Origin: Pipra filicauda
Lineage: Eukaryota; Chordata; Aves; Passeriformes; Pipridae
DNA: 64,000 bases
Direction of reading: 5' to 3'
NCBI RefSeq assembly: GCF_003945595.2
Contig: NW_024104439.1
Location: 22,501 to 86,500 of the forward strand
A program made the translations under genes and the position numbers. A model generated the notes under the pieces. That model worked only from the letters and a program-made list of their open reading frames with translations, was not told where the DNA came from and did not search any database. Positions 1 through 9,974 of the stretch are shown in pieces (the first letter of the stretch is position 1; every line of letters starts with the position of its first letter).

Positions 1-589
1 TTTATTTCTTTGCTCTGGTAGATTTTTAGGGAATTTCCTTGGAAGCATCTTTCTCCCTTCAAGGACTGCCCATACATCTTTCTCGTTGTTAAGAGCCACT
101 TCAGCATGAGGGCTCAGATCTGATGCTGGCCCTTGACTGGAAATCTGTAACGCCCGTGTGGGTCAATGCAGCTTTAATACCCCATGGCAGAGCAATCACC
201 TTCTGCAAAAAGGCAGCACTGGGTCAGCTCTGGCCATGGGCGTTCACAGATAAATGGCTTCTACAGCAGCAGGTGCCTTGCTCGACTTGACAGGTCTCTG
301 CAGAAGCAGGTTCTCTGAACCCTTGGTTGTGTCTCTGCCTGGATGTGACTTGGCAGGCACAGGCTGGCCCTGTGCTGTGTTTCAGGCTGGTGACAGAACT
401 CCTCTGGTACCCAGATGTTGCTGAACAGTGGTCTGCACTCAGAGGCTGCCCTGTGAGGTACAGCAAAAGGAAACTTGAGCATGACACAGCACACACTGCT
501 CCCACCTGTGGGTATCCCACCCTCTGGGTAGAACTGTAGGCTGCCTGTACAGGGAACAGGGGCTGTGGCAGTGTTAGCCTGATTGTCTT
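1..589. other. Unique non-coding DNA at the left edge
   Basis: This stretch has moderate GC and no recognisable repeat. Open frames of 70 to 98 codons overlap on both strands between 224 and 539, but they have no domain, no codon-use signal and no clear splice context. I read them as chance. Nothing else is seen. Confidence 0.6.
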
Positions 590-898
590 AGAATCACGGA
601 ATCATCATAGAATGGTTTGGGTTTCAAGGTTAATTATCATCTAGTTATAACCCTCCTGCCATGGGCAGGGACACCTTTCACTAGACCAGGTTGCTCAAAG
701 CCCCATCCAGCCTGGCCTTGAACACTTTCAGGGATGGGGCATCCACAACTCTGTGAGCAACCTGTTCCAGTGTCTGACCACCCTCACAGTAAAGAATTTA
801 ATCGTAATATTTAATCTAGACCTGTCTGCCTGTCCTCTTTCAGTTAAAAGCCATCACTTCTATGTCCTATCACTACATCACTGTCTTTCAAAATACCA
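590..898 (-). mobile_element. CR1: CR1 LINE fragment, 3' end, reversed
   Basis: This is the 3' end of a CR1 non-LTR retrotransposon inserted in reverse. On the plus strand it begins with the complement of the CR1 tail (ATCATAGAATGGTTTGGGT). The usual antisense CR1 text follows: a CCATGGGCAGGGACACC block, then GGTTGCTCAAAGCCCCATCC, CTGGCCTTGAACACTT and the CACAGTAAAGAATTT block. It fades after about 895, which is normal 5' truncation. Many substitutions and small indels show an old, inactive copy. No reverse-transcriptase coding is retained. CR1 tails are octamer repeats rather than poly(A), and that is what is seen here. Confidence 0.93.
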
Positions 899-899
899 C

Positions 900-3800
900 T
901 TAATACCTTTTGTTTGTTGCTTTTTAATCCAGAAAATTTTCTATTAAATCCAGTATATCGATACGTTAAGCATCATATTAACCATGCCCATATGCAGTTA
1001 TGAAATTATCCCCAGGGAGCTCTAAACCCATCACAGCGTCTCAGCTGTAAGAGGACAAGGAAAGCAGCACCACATGTGGTAGGTGTGAATGGCACTTCCC
1101 TAGGTTTCTATTTTTGGTGGTGATGGAAGAGTTAAAGATTTGTTTTCCACAGGAAGAACAGACAAAAACAAACAGCAGTGACAGTAATTGCTCTGGCTTA
1201 TTTTATTTTAGTTGTCAATGGTGAGGTTTTTATATACCATCACTTGCCAGCACTTAATTGTTGTCACAGAGCCTCAGCTGCCAAATTACCTGTCTCCTGC
1301 TATGTGAAGGGCTCTTATGTCATTTGCCTTCTGAAGAAGCCATGGCCATTCCAGAGTTAAGGCTGTGTTATTTTTTGCTTCACACAGGTACTAAACACTT
1401 TTCCTTGTGTTAAGTATAAATAGAAGATCAGGTTGTCTTTCAAACAACTGAGCAGGCTGGTGGGAGAGGAGGCTGCTGACAGCAGGGAGCTGCCGCCCCA
1501 TCACCAACAACATTCTGAGCTGGCACAGGAGAGCTGGGCAGAGTTAGCTGTAGCTTCGAGAGCGACCAGATGACCTAAAAAGCAAGCAGGAACAATCCAC
1601 CTACAAGCACAGTGGACGAGTGGGGGAGCGTGGTGCATAAAGCTGCTCTGTTTTCTTTAAATAGAAAGTGTCATAGAGATGAGGTCTAGGTCAATGTTCT
1701 GGCCACAACTTGCTTCTGCCGTGGCACACCGATCTCTCACAGTACTCACACTGATCTTTCACCAGAACCTCTGTGTTTACATTGCCTGAGATTTTACCCT
1801 CCATACCTGAAGGGCTTCATACAACTGAGTGCTGCTGCATTGCTGCAGAAGGCAGGCACTGGGGCTGGCTGGCTGGGTAATGCAGGGAAGAGGGAACTGG
1901 CTGGGTGGTCTCTCCACATCTCGCATTTTAACAGGTTCACATTTTCATTTTATTTCCATCTGCTTTACCTTCAGGTTCATGACACCCCGGTGTTGTAATT
2001 TACCCAGAGCTTATGGACAGATGAAGACTTAAGGGGAATTTTGTCTAAGTATATTTTCTGCTAGCCTGGTGCAGATCAGAGACTTCAACCAGTCTACTGA
2101 GGTTTTGATGAATGCGCTGATCACCCACTGTTTGTGCTCCAGAGATAAAAATCCTTAGTTACTCCATTCTATCTGAATTAAGACTGCTTGGTTCACTCGG
2201 TTTTTTGTCTCTGGCAGATGTGCAGCATAGCAAAGGGAGAAGCTGCCTTCTAGTCACTCAACCAGAGGGCCTGGCTGTGATCTGATCTCCCTGCCCTGGG
2301 TACCCTCCTAAGGACATGAAGCCACAAAGGGGAGAGTTTGGTAAATGCCCCATTGTCTCCAGGACATGAAATTATAAGAACAAGACATTACTAGGGTACA
2401 CGCAGCTTCCACGTGCTCCTGGGTCAGTTCACACCCCATGTCTGTAGTTTATAGAGCAGGAACGCTCAAGGTCTAGGTTCTGGTTTCAGATCAAGCATCT
2501 CATTTCCTGCCTTCCTTCCACGAAAAACTTTCATCCTGCTGTACTGAACTTGCCAGCAGTGTTGGGAGATGCAAAACACAGATCATCCTAGAATATTGTG
2601 TCTGGTCTGAGAAGAAAAAGAAAATAATAATGAGGTATTATAATTTGACTGTTGTGGTGTGTGAAACTGTCAAAAGAAGCCCCTTGCCCACACCCTGGTG
2701 AAGATGTGAGGCTGTGCCCCAGTGAACCAACTGCTTGCCTCTGGGATGGAAAATACTTTGTTTTGAAAATGTGCAAAGATGTTAATGTTTAACTGGGAAA
2801 GGTTGCGTTATCTGCCGAAATCAACAAAGTGCACCCACAGAGGAGTCAAACGGGACATTCTGTCTGTGCTTCACAGCTGTGTGAGGAAACAATCACAGTG
2901 AACACTGTCCACCTCTCATGCAGAAGAATCACACAAACCCCACAGAGGCCCTTTCTTACATATGCTATTGGAACAGGGCTTACAAAAGCTTCAGCTCATG
3001 TGTGGGCCTTCCACCGAGAACTGAATTTCTACCTTGAAGGTGAAATCTCGGTTAGCATGACACCATCTGTCTAACTTACCCATTTTGCATGAGAACATGA
3101 TGCACTTGCCCAACATTTTGAGTGCTGTGTAGAGCGACTGTATAGGGAGACCATGAGAGAAAAGTGCTTCTGGGAACTACAGGAGTTTTATACTGAGTTC
3201 TTTAAAGCACATGAATAATACTTGCCTGAAATGTTACTTCCTTGTACAAGATAAAAGTTTCTTTAAGCAGAATTCAAACAACATTTATTTCAATAAATAC
3301 TTTCAGGGAACTTCAGGTTTATAAAGGTAATTTGGTAAAAATTGGGTTTTAAATGAATACTGAAAGGAAAAGACTGAAAAGTTACTAGTTTTGAGTAACT
3401 TATTCAATGATAAGAATAATCAGGCAAAAAAATGTTTGGAAGTCTGAAAATTCAGAGATAGTATCCAGTGATTAACTATGTTGTCTCCTTTCCTAGTCAC
3501 GGGTAGCTCATGGCTGCAGTAACAGTTTCATTAAATTCCAGGTATGCCATCCATCCTGCCCTCTGCTTGCTGGTGCTTTGCCATAGCTCCTCTTCCAGTC
3601 TGCTCTGGGAACCGAATGCACTCCAGTCTGGGCAGGGGCTTTTTGGTAAATCCAGTTGCACTGCCTGCTGACATCAGGCTCAGACGTACAGCATCTGGGA
3701 AAAGAATCAGTTGATCTGCTGGTCTTCTGGTCCCCAGCACAGGTGACACTGTACGGGGCAAGTTGTTTTGATTCTGCTGTTTTGCTTCATGGCTGGGGCA

Positions 3801-4850
3801 GGGACAAAGTTTGGGAGCTGGGTGTGGGGGCAGAAGGGGAGAAATTTGGCAGCCTCTTTACTAGTGGAGTAAGTTGAGAAAGATATTTTTTTTTTTGTAT
3901 ACAGTTAAAAATTCACATTTATTCTATGAACGTATTTCTAACTACAACCCTCAGTATAAATGAAAACTCCCCTGTTGTGTTTATAAAACATATCTACACT
4001 GCTGGAAGGCAAAGCCCAATGCTGGCACAATAACATGCAAGGCAGGTTGAACCAGTTCAGCGCAGCTGAACTTCTGAACCAGAGCTGGATCACATCCCAC
4101 ACTTTGACGCATAGACGGAGATGACCACATGACTTCCCTCACTAGATCACATAAAAACACCCCCAAAGACAGTGTCTGGAGCCTGCTTAGACCCAGGGGG
4201 CTGAGCATGACAGAGGAGTTGTTTCCAGAAGCAGTAGCCAGGTGACAAGCCAGAGAGGAAAACCTACAGCCGTGTACAACTATGGGATCAGTGGCAACTA
4301 CTGGAAGTAATTCAAAAAGTCTTCAATGACTATATCTGAAGGGCAAGAGGGGGATGAATAACTATGGCTTTGATGCACAGCATTGATCCCTCATGGCAAA
4401 TCTCAGTAGAGCCAGCAAGAGTGCTTTGTGTGTACTTGCCTAAAATCAACTTTTCTAAATATCTGAAGAACGTAAGTGGTGGAGAAGAGACTGCATCCAG
4501 GAACTGGCATGTGGAGATGCTTCTGTCAGGTCCTTCCTTATCATGAGCCAGCCCAGTCCCACCTGCAATTAGTTTGTATTGCCATGGCCATAGCTAAGAA
4601 GTGTCTTTTTATCTGCTATCACTAAGGCTTGACTCAATGCTGGGTTGGCCAGGCATGGATGCAGCAATTTTACCCCATGCTCCCTCTTTGGAAAGGACAG
4701 AAATGCCTCTGACTAGAGAGACACTCAGAGGTTTGGCTTTCAGCCCTCTGTAAGGGCCTTTGCTACAGAAGGGTATCTGAGGTCTGCTTGCTAGAAGAGA
4801 AAACTGAAGCCTTCAAAGGTCTCTCTAGCTTCCCATGGTGAAGCCATCAT
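900..4850. other. Unique non-coding DNA, nothing recognised
   Basis: About 4 kb of mixed-composition sequence lies between a CR1 copy and an AT-rich regulatory-like block. Open frames of 60 to 81 codons are scattered on both strands without homology I recognise. A short palindromic patch near 4055-4075 (GTTCAGC, a 3-base gap, GCTGAAC) is the only local structure. No repeat family, RNA gene or promoter can be supported. Confidence 0.55.
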
Positions 4851-4879
4851 TTAGGCTGTTTAGCACCAAAGATTAGATT

Positions 4880-5400
4880 TGGGGTGTTTTCCAATAACCT
4901 ACTGCATCATCATTTACTCACATTACTAATAGTCCAGCAGATCTTGATGACCTTTGCAAAAATAACATCAAACCAGATTGACATATTTGGTTTAGAAGAT
5001 GCTAATCAATATCTATTTTGTTAGCCAATATGGTTATGTCTCCTGTTATTGTGATTTATTTCGTTATTGTTGACCAAAGGTGATTGAATGGGTGATAACA
5101 GTACTGAAAGTGGCAAGGGTTAATAAATGCAGATGAGGTTGTCATCTTATTACCAGAGTGCAGGAAGTGAAGCACAGCCATTTAATTAACCTAGTCGCAA
5201 TGAATTTTATGCAACATGCAGTTAACACTTCATCTATTAAAACCACGAAGCAGATGGTTGTGAGCAGTTTTGTCTGCCATAAATAGGGTACCAATTTAAA
5301 TTACTCGCTGCACAGGATTTTATAGGACAAAATTATCTAGATATTAAATGGTGAGATATTTAATAATCTCTTTCTTTTAAGTCATGCATATATCAGAGTC
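4880..5400. promoter_or_regulatory. Candidate conserved non-coding element (AT-rich)
   Basis: The block is AT-rich but not simple sequence. It is dense in homeodomain-like cores such as CATTTAATTAACC near 5180, and in TTATTG, CATAAAT and ATTAAAT words, with almost no long homopolymers. There is no open frame of note and no similarity to CR1 or MIR. Vertebrate developmental enhancers often have this texture. The call is inference: conservation cannot be seen from one sequence. It could equally be ordinary AT-rich neutral DNA. Confidence 0.25.
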
Positions 5401-7090
5401 TTGGTTCAACAGTAGAAAACTCAATTATTTCCATGAAATTCCCAAAATGGAGAGCTTAAAAAAAAAAGACAAAACATTGATGAATTGTCATTTCTTCAAA
5501 CTCCAAGGCCTTTAGTCATCATCTATGCTAGAGAATATATACTCCATTATAAAGTTTTATCCTACTTTCTCTATCTGCCTAAGAGATTTTTATTATTCAC
5601 ATAAATGGATAATCCTAGTTGACTATTTAAAGGCCACATTTATCAATAGACCGGTAGTTTCTCTCTTGCTCTTGAAAAATGATTGTGATAAATATTACAA
5701 AATTTAACATTTTCCTTTTTATTTCCCACAGTTAGGGAGAGTTATACGAGCACATGACTGCACATATGGGCAAGGGGGCTGTATATCAAGGGCACTGCAG
5801 GCAACTTAGTGCCTGAAGCTGAGTAGCTGCTTTGCTTCCCTGTCTTTTATGCTAGGGAGGGCAATGTAAACTTAAAAAAACCCAACCAACCAACCAAGCA
5901 AAACTAAACACAGTTGTGTGATATGGCTTTATACGCACATAACAATTGAGACACTTCTGGAACTTGCCCGCTCTTGAAATAATTTCCTGCACAAAATTGC
6001 TGCCCTCATATACAAGACACAGGAAGAAGCAAACAGGCTCTTCTTGATTGCCTCAGGACAATGTGAAACCCATTTTTCAGCAGAGAAGCAAATGTTTGTT
6101 TGAAATCAGAGCAGAATCCCAGGAAGAAAAGCAAAGCCTGAGACAGCAGAGCAAGTAGGTCGCTGCACACCCAGAATTGTGCAGCTCCCACAGTCCCAGG
6201 CAAGGGCAGAAAATTGTCTCTCCACTCCTTCAGAAAAAACAAATCTGACGGACTTTCCTTTGGCATTCTCCTTCTGCCTTGGAAGTCAGAGGCTTGACAA
6301 CAAGGCTATGCTTCTGGTGAATAGGGTTCATTAAGCCCGCAGAAAGCCAGAGGGTGTGCATTCATTTGTTTGAATGACTCTCGGAGACTTCTTTATTTGA
6401 ATGACTTTTTCCTTAGAGAGGCAGAAGGCAAGTGTGTCCTTTGTCACCTCCTCTGATTGCTCTGTCCACTGAACCGCTAGCAATAGCTATCAGAAAGTCT
6501 CCAGAGATTTGAGGCATCACAATTCATGACAAAGGACATAAATTGCTCTTTTCACAGATGACATCCTGCTTTATCTCAGTAAAACACAAATCTCTGTTCA
6601 ATGCCTGAAGAAGTCCTGGAGCATTACTTCACTGGAGCAAGGCTTCATGGAAATATGACTAAATCAGAGGTGATCCTTACACAATCATCCAGTGAGATTT
6701 TTTTCATTCTCTGTGCTGTTGACCCACAGGAGAATTCAACTATTTAATGGTACCAGCCCCACCCTACTAAGCAAACTACCACAGTTCTTTTTCAGCCCTT
6801 CATATCAAGGCCAGAAAGGACTTCATTTGCTATTGAATGTACTAACACAGATTCGGTTCGGCTGTAACAAAAATGAGTCACATGATCCTGAGTGGTAAAT
6901 AACATGCAAAAGAGACCAAGAATCAAGTTTCTGAGTCTCAGCAAAACCAAAATAAAAGTGAAGGCTTGCCCTAATGGGGACATGTGATGAGCAGGCAGAG
7001 TTATTGCTCTCTTGGGAAGGGCATGCAGAGCTCCCAGCATCAGCCCCTCCACACAAGGAGCCGAGGGGCACTTGACTACTCTTTCTTCCT
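5401..7090. other. Unique non-coding DNA
   Basis: This is mixed-composition sequence with a short CCAACC-type simple tract near 5880-5895. Small open frames of up to 100 codons occur on the minus strand between 6792 and 7113. They overlap each other in two frames and have no recognisable domain, so they are treated as chance. Nothing else is seen. Confidence 0.5.
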
Positions 7091-7095
7091 TCACA

Positions 7096-7126
7096 TTTAG
7101 TCTTATGCAACATGCATAAGACTAAA
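7096..7126. repeat. Perfect 13-bp inverted repeat with 5-base loop
   Basis: The left arm is TTTAGTCTTATGC at 7096-7108, the loop is AACAT, and the right arm is GCATAAGACTAAA at 7114-7126. All 13 pairs match. In RNA or extruded DNA this would be a stable short hairpin. The arms are followed by flanking ACATTT on one side and preceded by CACATT on the other, so the symmetry fades just outside. It may be a palindrome produced by template switching, or the tip of an old transposon. It is too short for a typical microRNA precursor. Confidence 0.85.
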
Positions 7127-7718
7127 CATTTCCTTCACAACCAAGTCTTATGGACTTCTTGAGGAGTACAGGCAGATCTAGAGACCACGCCATCACTTCT
7201 GGGAGAAGGACAATCACATTACCTTTGTGCAGCCACACACATCAAGGCCCCCACAGATTGCCAAAGCAGCAGGCCACAATGCATAAAAGGTAGGAAGGAG
7301 AGGAATGAGGAGCAGAACATGGTCTTTGTTCAAGAGTATAACCAAATAAACTTTGAACAGTTCAAAACTAATTTTTATTTGGTTTCCATTCAAACATACT
7401 ATGAGTTAGTTCCTTCCTAGCAGTTGCTGCTGAAGAGAAATGGATAGCCAGCTGGTTGGCGACCATGCCCTAAGTCACAGAAGCTACCACTACTATAAAG
7501 GGGATCTCTGCCCTTTTCACCTAGAAATAATAAAAAAAAAAAGGTGTGTTAGTGCAAGTTTGACAGTAGCAGTTTTTAAGATGCAGTGATTTACTGTCAA
7601 TCCATGGATACCAAAGCACATCAATATCCACAGTCTGATAGTTTCCCCTTTTTCGTAAAACATCATTAACAGGATTTCCTATAACAATAAATACTGAAAC
7701 ACTGTGAAACAGTTAAAA

Positions 7719-7805
7719 ATATTGATTGGATATTGATGGATATTGATTGGATATTGATATGGATATTGATTGGATATTGATATGGATATTGATTGGATAT
7801 TGATG
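7719..7805. repeat. 23-bp minisatellite, about 3.8 copies
   Basis: Four head-to-tail units begin with TATTGATTGGATATTGAT. The first (7720-7740) is 21 bp, the next two (7741-7763 and 7764-7786) are 23 bp and identical, and the last is cut at about 7805. Each unit is itself built from a smaller GGATATTGAT word, so the array probably grew by slippage and then unequal exchange. On the minus strand it gives a low-complexity Ile/Ser/Asn peptide, which explains the spurious open frame there. Copy number is likely polymorphic. Confidence 0.95.
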
Positions 7806-7834
7806 TGTTTGTTCAGATAGGTCAATACTACTGG

Positions 7835-7955
7835 TCAGTCTGAGATGCTGAGGCATTTCAAGGCAAAGTGACCAGCCTGGGACAACTTGGGTCATAGGTC
7901 AGGCCCAGAAACAAACCCTGTCTCCTGACTGCCAAGTCAGTGCTTTATCAACAAA
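7835..7955 (-). mobile_element. MIR: MIR-like SINE, reversed
   Basis: Read on the minus strand, the stretch runs from a tRNA-derived head to the conserved core in the MIR order. On the plus strand the landmarks are TGAGATGCTGAGGC (core end), AAGTGACC, a CTTGGGTCA patch, and TGTCTCCTGACTGCCAAGT with CAGTGCTTTATCAAC. The last two match the antisense MIR head. Divergence is high, as expected for an amniote-age family that has long been inactive. It starts 30 bases after the minisatellite array. Confidence 0.65.
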
Positions 7956-7959
7956 GTGC

Positions 7960-8530
7960 ATTGCTCTTTAGTATGTTCATTTATAATGCAGATTAGGTGG
8001 ATGAGACGGAAATTTAATCATTTAGAATGACTAATAACTATGCTAATGTGTTCAGATAAAATAAGCATTCACATATGCTGAAAGCCTTTATAGTGTAATA
8101 AACTTCTGTTATCTTTTGAGGCGTGTAGTACTTTGATTTTCATATACCAACTCCTTTTTATTTCAAGTGCAATAAAAACATTTCTTTTAAAAAGACTGCA
8201 AAGCTCAAGACTGCTGAACCTCATTTCAGTAGTGCTTGTGTGAAGTGCTGACAAACTACTCAGAATAGTGGGCTCAGCGGTTTGGGGTTTCTTTGGTTTG
8301 CTGGGGATTTTTGCTCTCTGACAAAGTGTGTCAAACCAATTTGAAGACTTGGACTTCAGAGATGGTGAAGAGCTTTGAGGATATTATTTCAATGACTCTG
8401 TATAGAAACACTAATCCTCTTGGAAGTTACTTTTATTTTTCTGCAGATGATCAAACACATTTTGATCCTCTGTCTAGATTTCTATTGTTCTTCCACATAA
8501 AATAGACATATTTATACAACATTTTACAAA
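7960..8530. other. Unique AT-rich DNA, nothing recognised
   Basis: No repeat, RNA gene or convincing coding frame is seen. A pyrimidine-rich stretch at its right end leads into the exon-like patch at 8552. Confidence 0.5.
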
Positions 8531-8551
8531 GTTTTTTCTCTGCTGTTGCAG

Positions 8552-8687
8552 GGCCTGTTGCTAATGACTTGCCGTGATCTCTGGTACAATGTGCGACACT
8601 CGCAGCTTTTCCTCTGGCTGCAGTCCCTCAGTTATATCCTTCCCCCTGCAGCCACAGGCACCAAAGTTATAGCTGCTGAGGCGCAGG
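8552..8687 (+). other. Weak exon-like patch
   Basis: A good acceptor-like tract (TTTTTTCTCTGCTGTTGCAG) ends at 8551 and opens a frame that runs to 8785. A GAGGCGCAG/GTCAGG junction near 8687 could serve as a poor donor. The patch is somewhat richer in CpG than its surroundings. The predicted peptide begins GLLLMTCRDLWYNVRHSQ and matches no family I know. Acceptor-like tracts are common by chance, and the donor departs from GTAAGT/GTGAGT. It could be a non-coding RNA exon or nothing. Confidence 0.12.
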
Positions 8688-8789
8688 TCAGGCTTAATGT
8701 TTCAGGAAGCAGATCCCTTTTGCCTGAAAACATCTCCAAGTTGTCGATGGTGCAACCGGCACAGAAGGTCAGCCCTGTAGCCTAGCAGC

Positions 8790-9845
8790 CTGTTTTATTA
8801 TGGCACGGCCTTGACATCCTTGGGGAAAAACATGATGCTGTTTTTTTACTCTTGTGCTGCACTGTGTTATGGTTCTCCTGTATGGAGCACTTCAAAAGCA
8901 GAAAAGTAAGTGAGAAGTCATGGGAGAAAATATTCTCAGAGTGATACAAAAAAAGAAGCTAACATTCACTATTCATTTCAACCTGCACTGAAAATGATTC
9001 TATTCAGTTTGGAGAAAATCAACTGTCTTGTAAGAAAAAGGAAGTAGACCAAATGCAGTAATATTATTTGTTTAGTCTTCTTCCCTTGAGCAGAATGAAA
9101 TATCAAAATACCCTGTCTATAAAAGGAGAGAATCACCTGGTAGGAGGCAATAAATGACCACATATTAGAGACATCATCAAGACCAATGGAAGGTCTTGGG
9201 GCCTGTTTTTCCCTTTCAATAGGACAATGAAGGATAACTAAAATAAAAAAACTATAAAACAATGGTGTCTCATTCTGGATTAAAACACGAGCCTCACCAA
9301 AAACATTAGAATAAGATTGTGCCCTAAAAGAAGAAATGGGGCCTCTCTACCCAGCTGACTTTTGTGAATGAGCACAGAGAGCTCTATAAAGGGATGGCTG
9401 CCAGCACAGGGAAGGCACAAGTGCTGTGAAGGGCATCATCAGGGAAAAATTAGAAGATGAGTCTACTGAAGCTGAAGTAGAAAACAGAAGGAAGGCTGAC
9501 TGGGAAAGTGCAGATCTTAGATAGTTTGTCAGAAAAATTGCCTACCTGTTCCCAGCTCCGTGGTGATGCACGGGTTATATTTGGCACTTGAGATTTTGTC
9601 ACTCGCACTCCACTAAGTATTTGCCTGTGAGAACCTGTATTTATATCACAAGGTTAATCAGTCATGCTGCAAAGCAGTGCCACAGAATCAACATGAAGGG
9701 ACAGACACGTCCAAGTCTTTAAATACTCACTGCCGATATTTTCTAAGCTGACCATGAAATCCAGACTCCAATAGCTGTATTCTTTACACGGAAGAGCGAT
9801 GGAAAATAAAGGGTGATGGAAGAATTTTTTGTATCTAGCATTTCC
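8790..9845. other. Unique non-coding DNA
   Basis: This is AT-rich sequence with no recognised repeat. Open frames of 65 to 94 codons on the minus strand (8978-9262, 9654-9851) lack domains. Nothing else is seen. Confidence 0.5.
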
Positions 9846-9970
9846 CCGCAATCATGAAAATAGCCAGGAGGGCAGACGGCACGCACAGGCAGAGGCCACG
9901 CTGCCGCAGGAGCTGGGAGTGCCGGAGCAGCCCGTCCCCGCACGCCAGGCTGGATGCCTCGGGGTGGTTA
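9846..9970. other. Small GC- and CpG-richer patch
   Basis: About 125 bases stand out from AT-rich flanks with many CpG dinucleotides (for example GACGGCACGCACAGG and CCCGTCCCCGCACGCC). Both strands are open through it, giving Ala/Pro/Arg-rich peptides that look compositional. It is far too short for a CpG island. It could be a first exon, a decayed GC-rich insertion or a local recombination effect. Sequence alone cannot choose. Confidence 0.3.
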
Positions 9971-9974
9971 GAGG

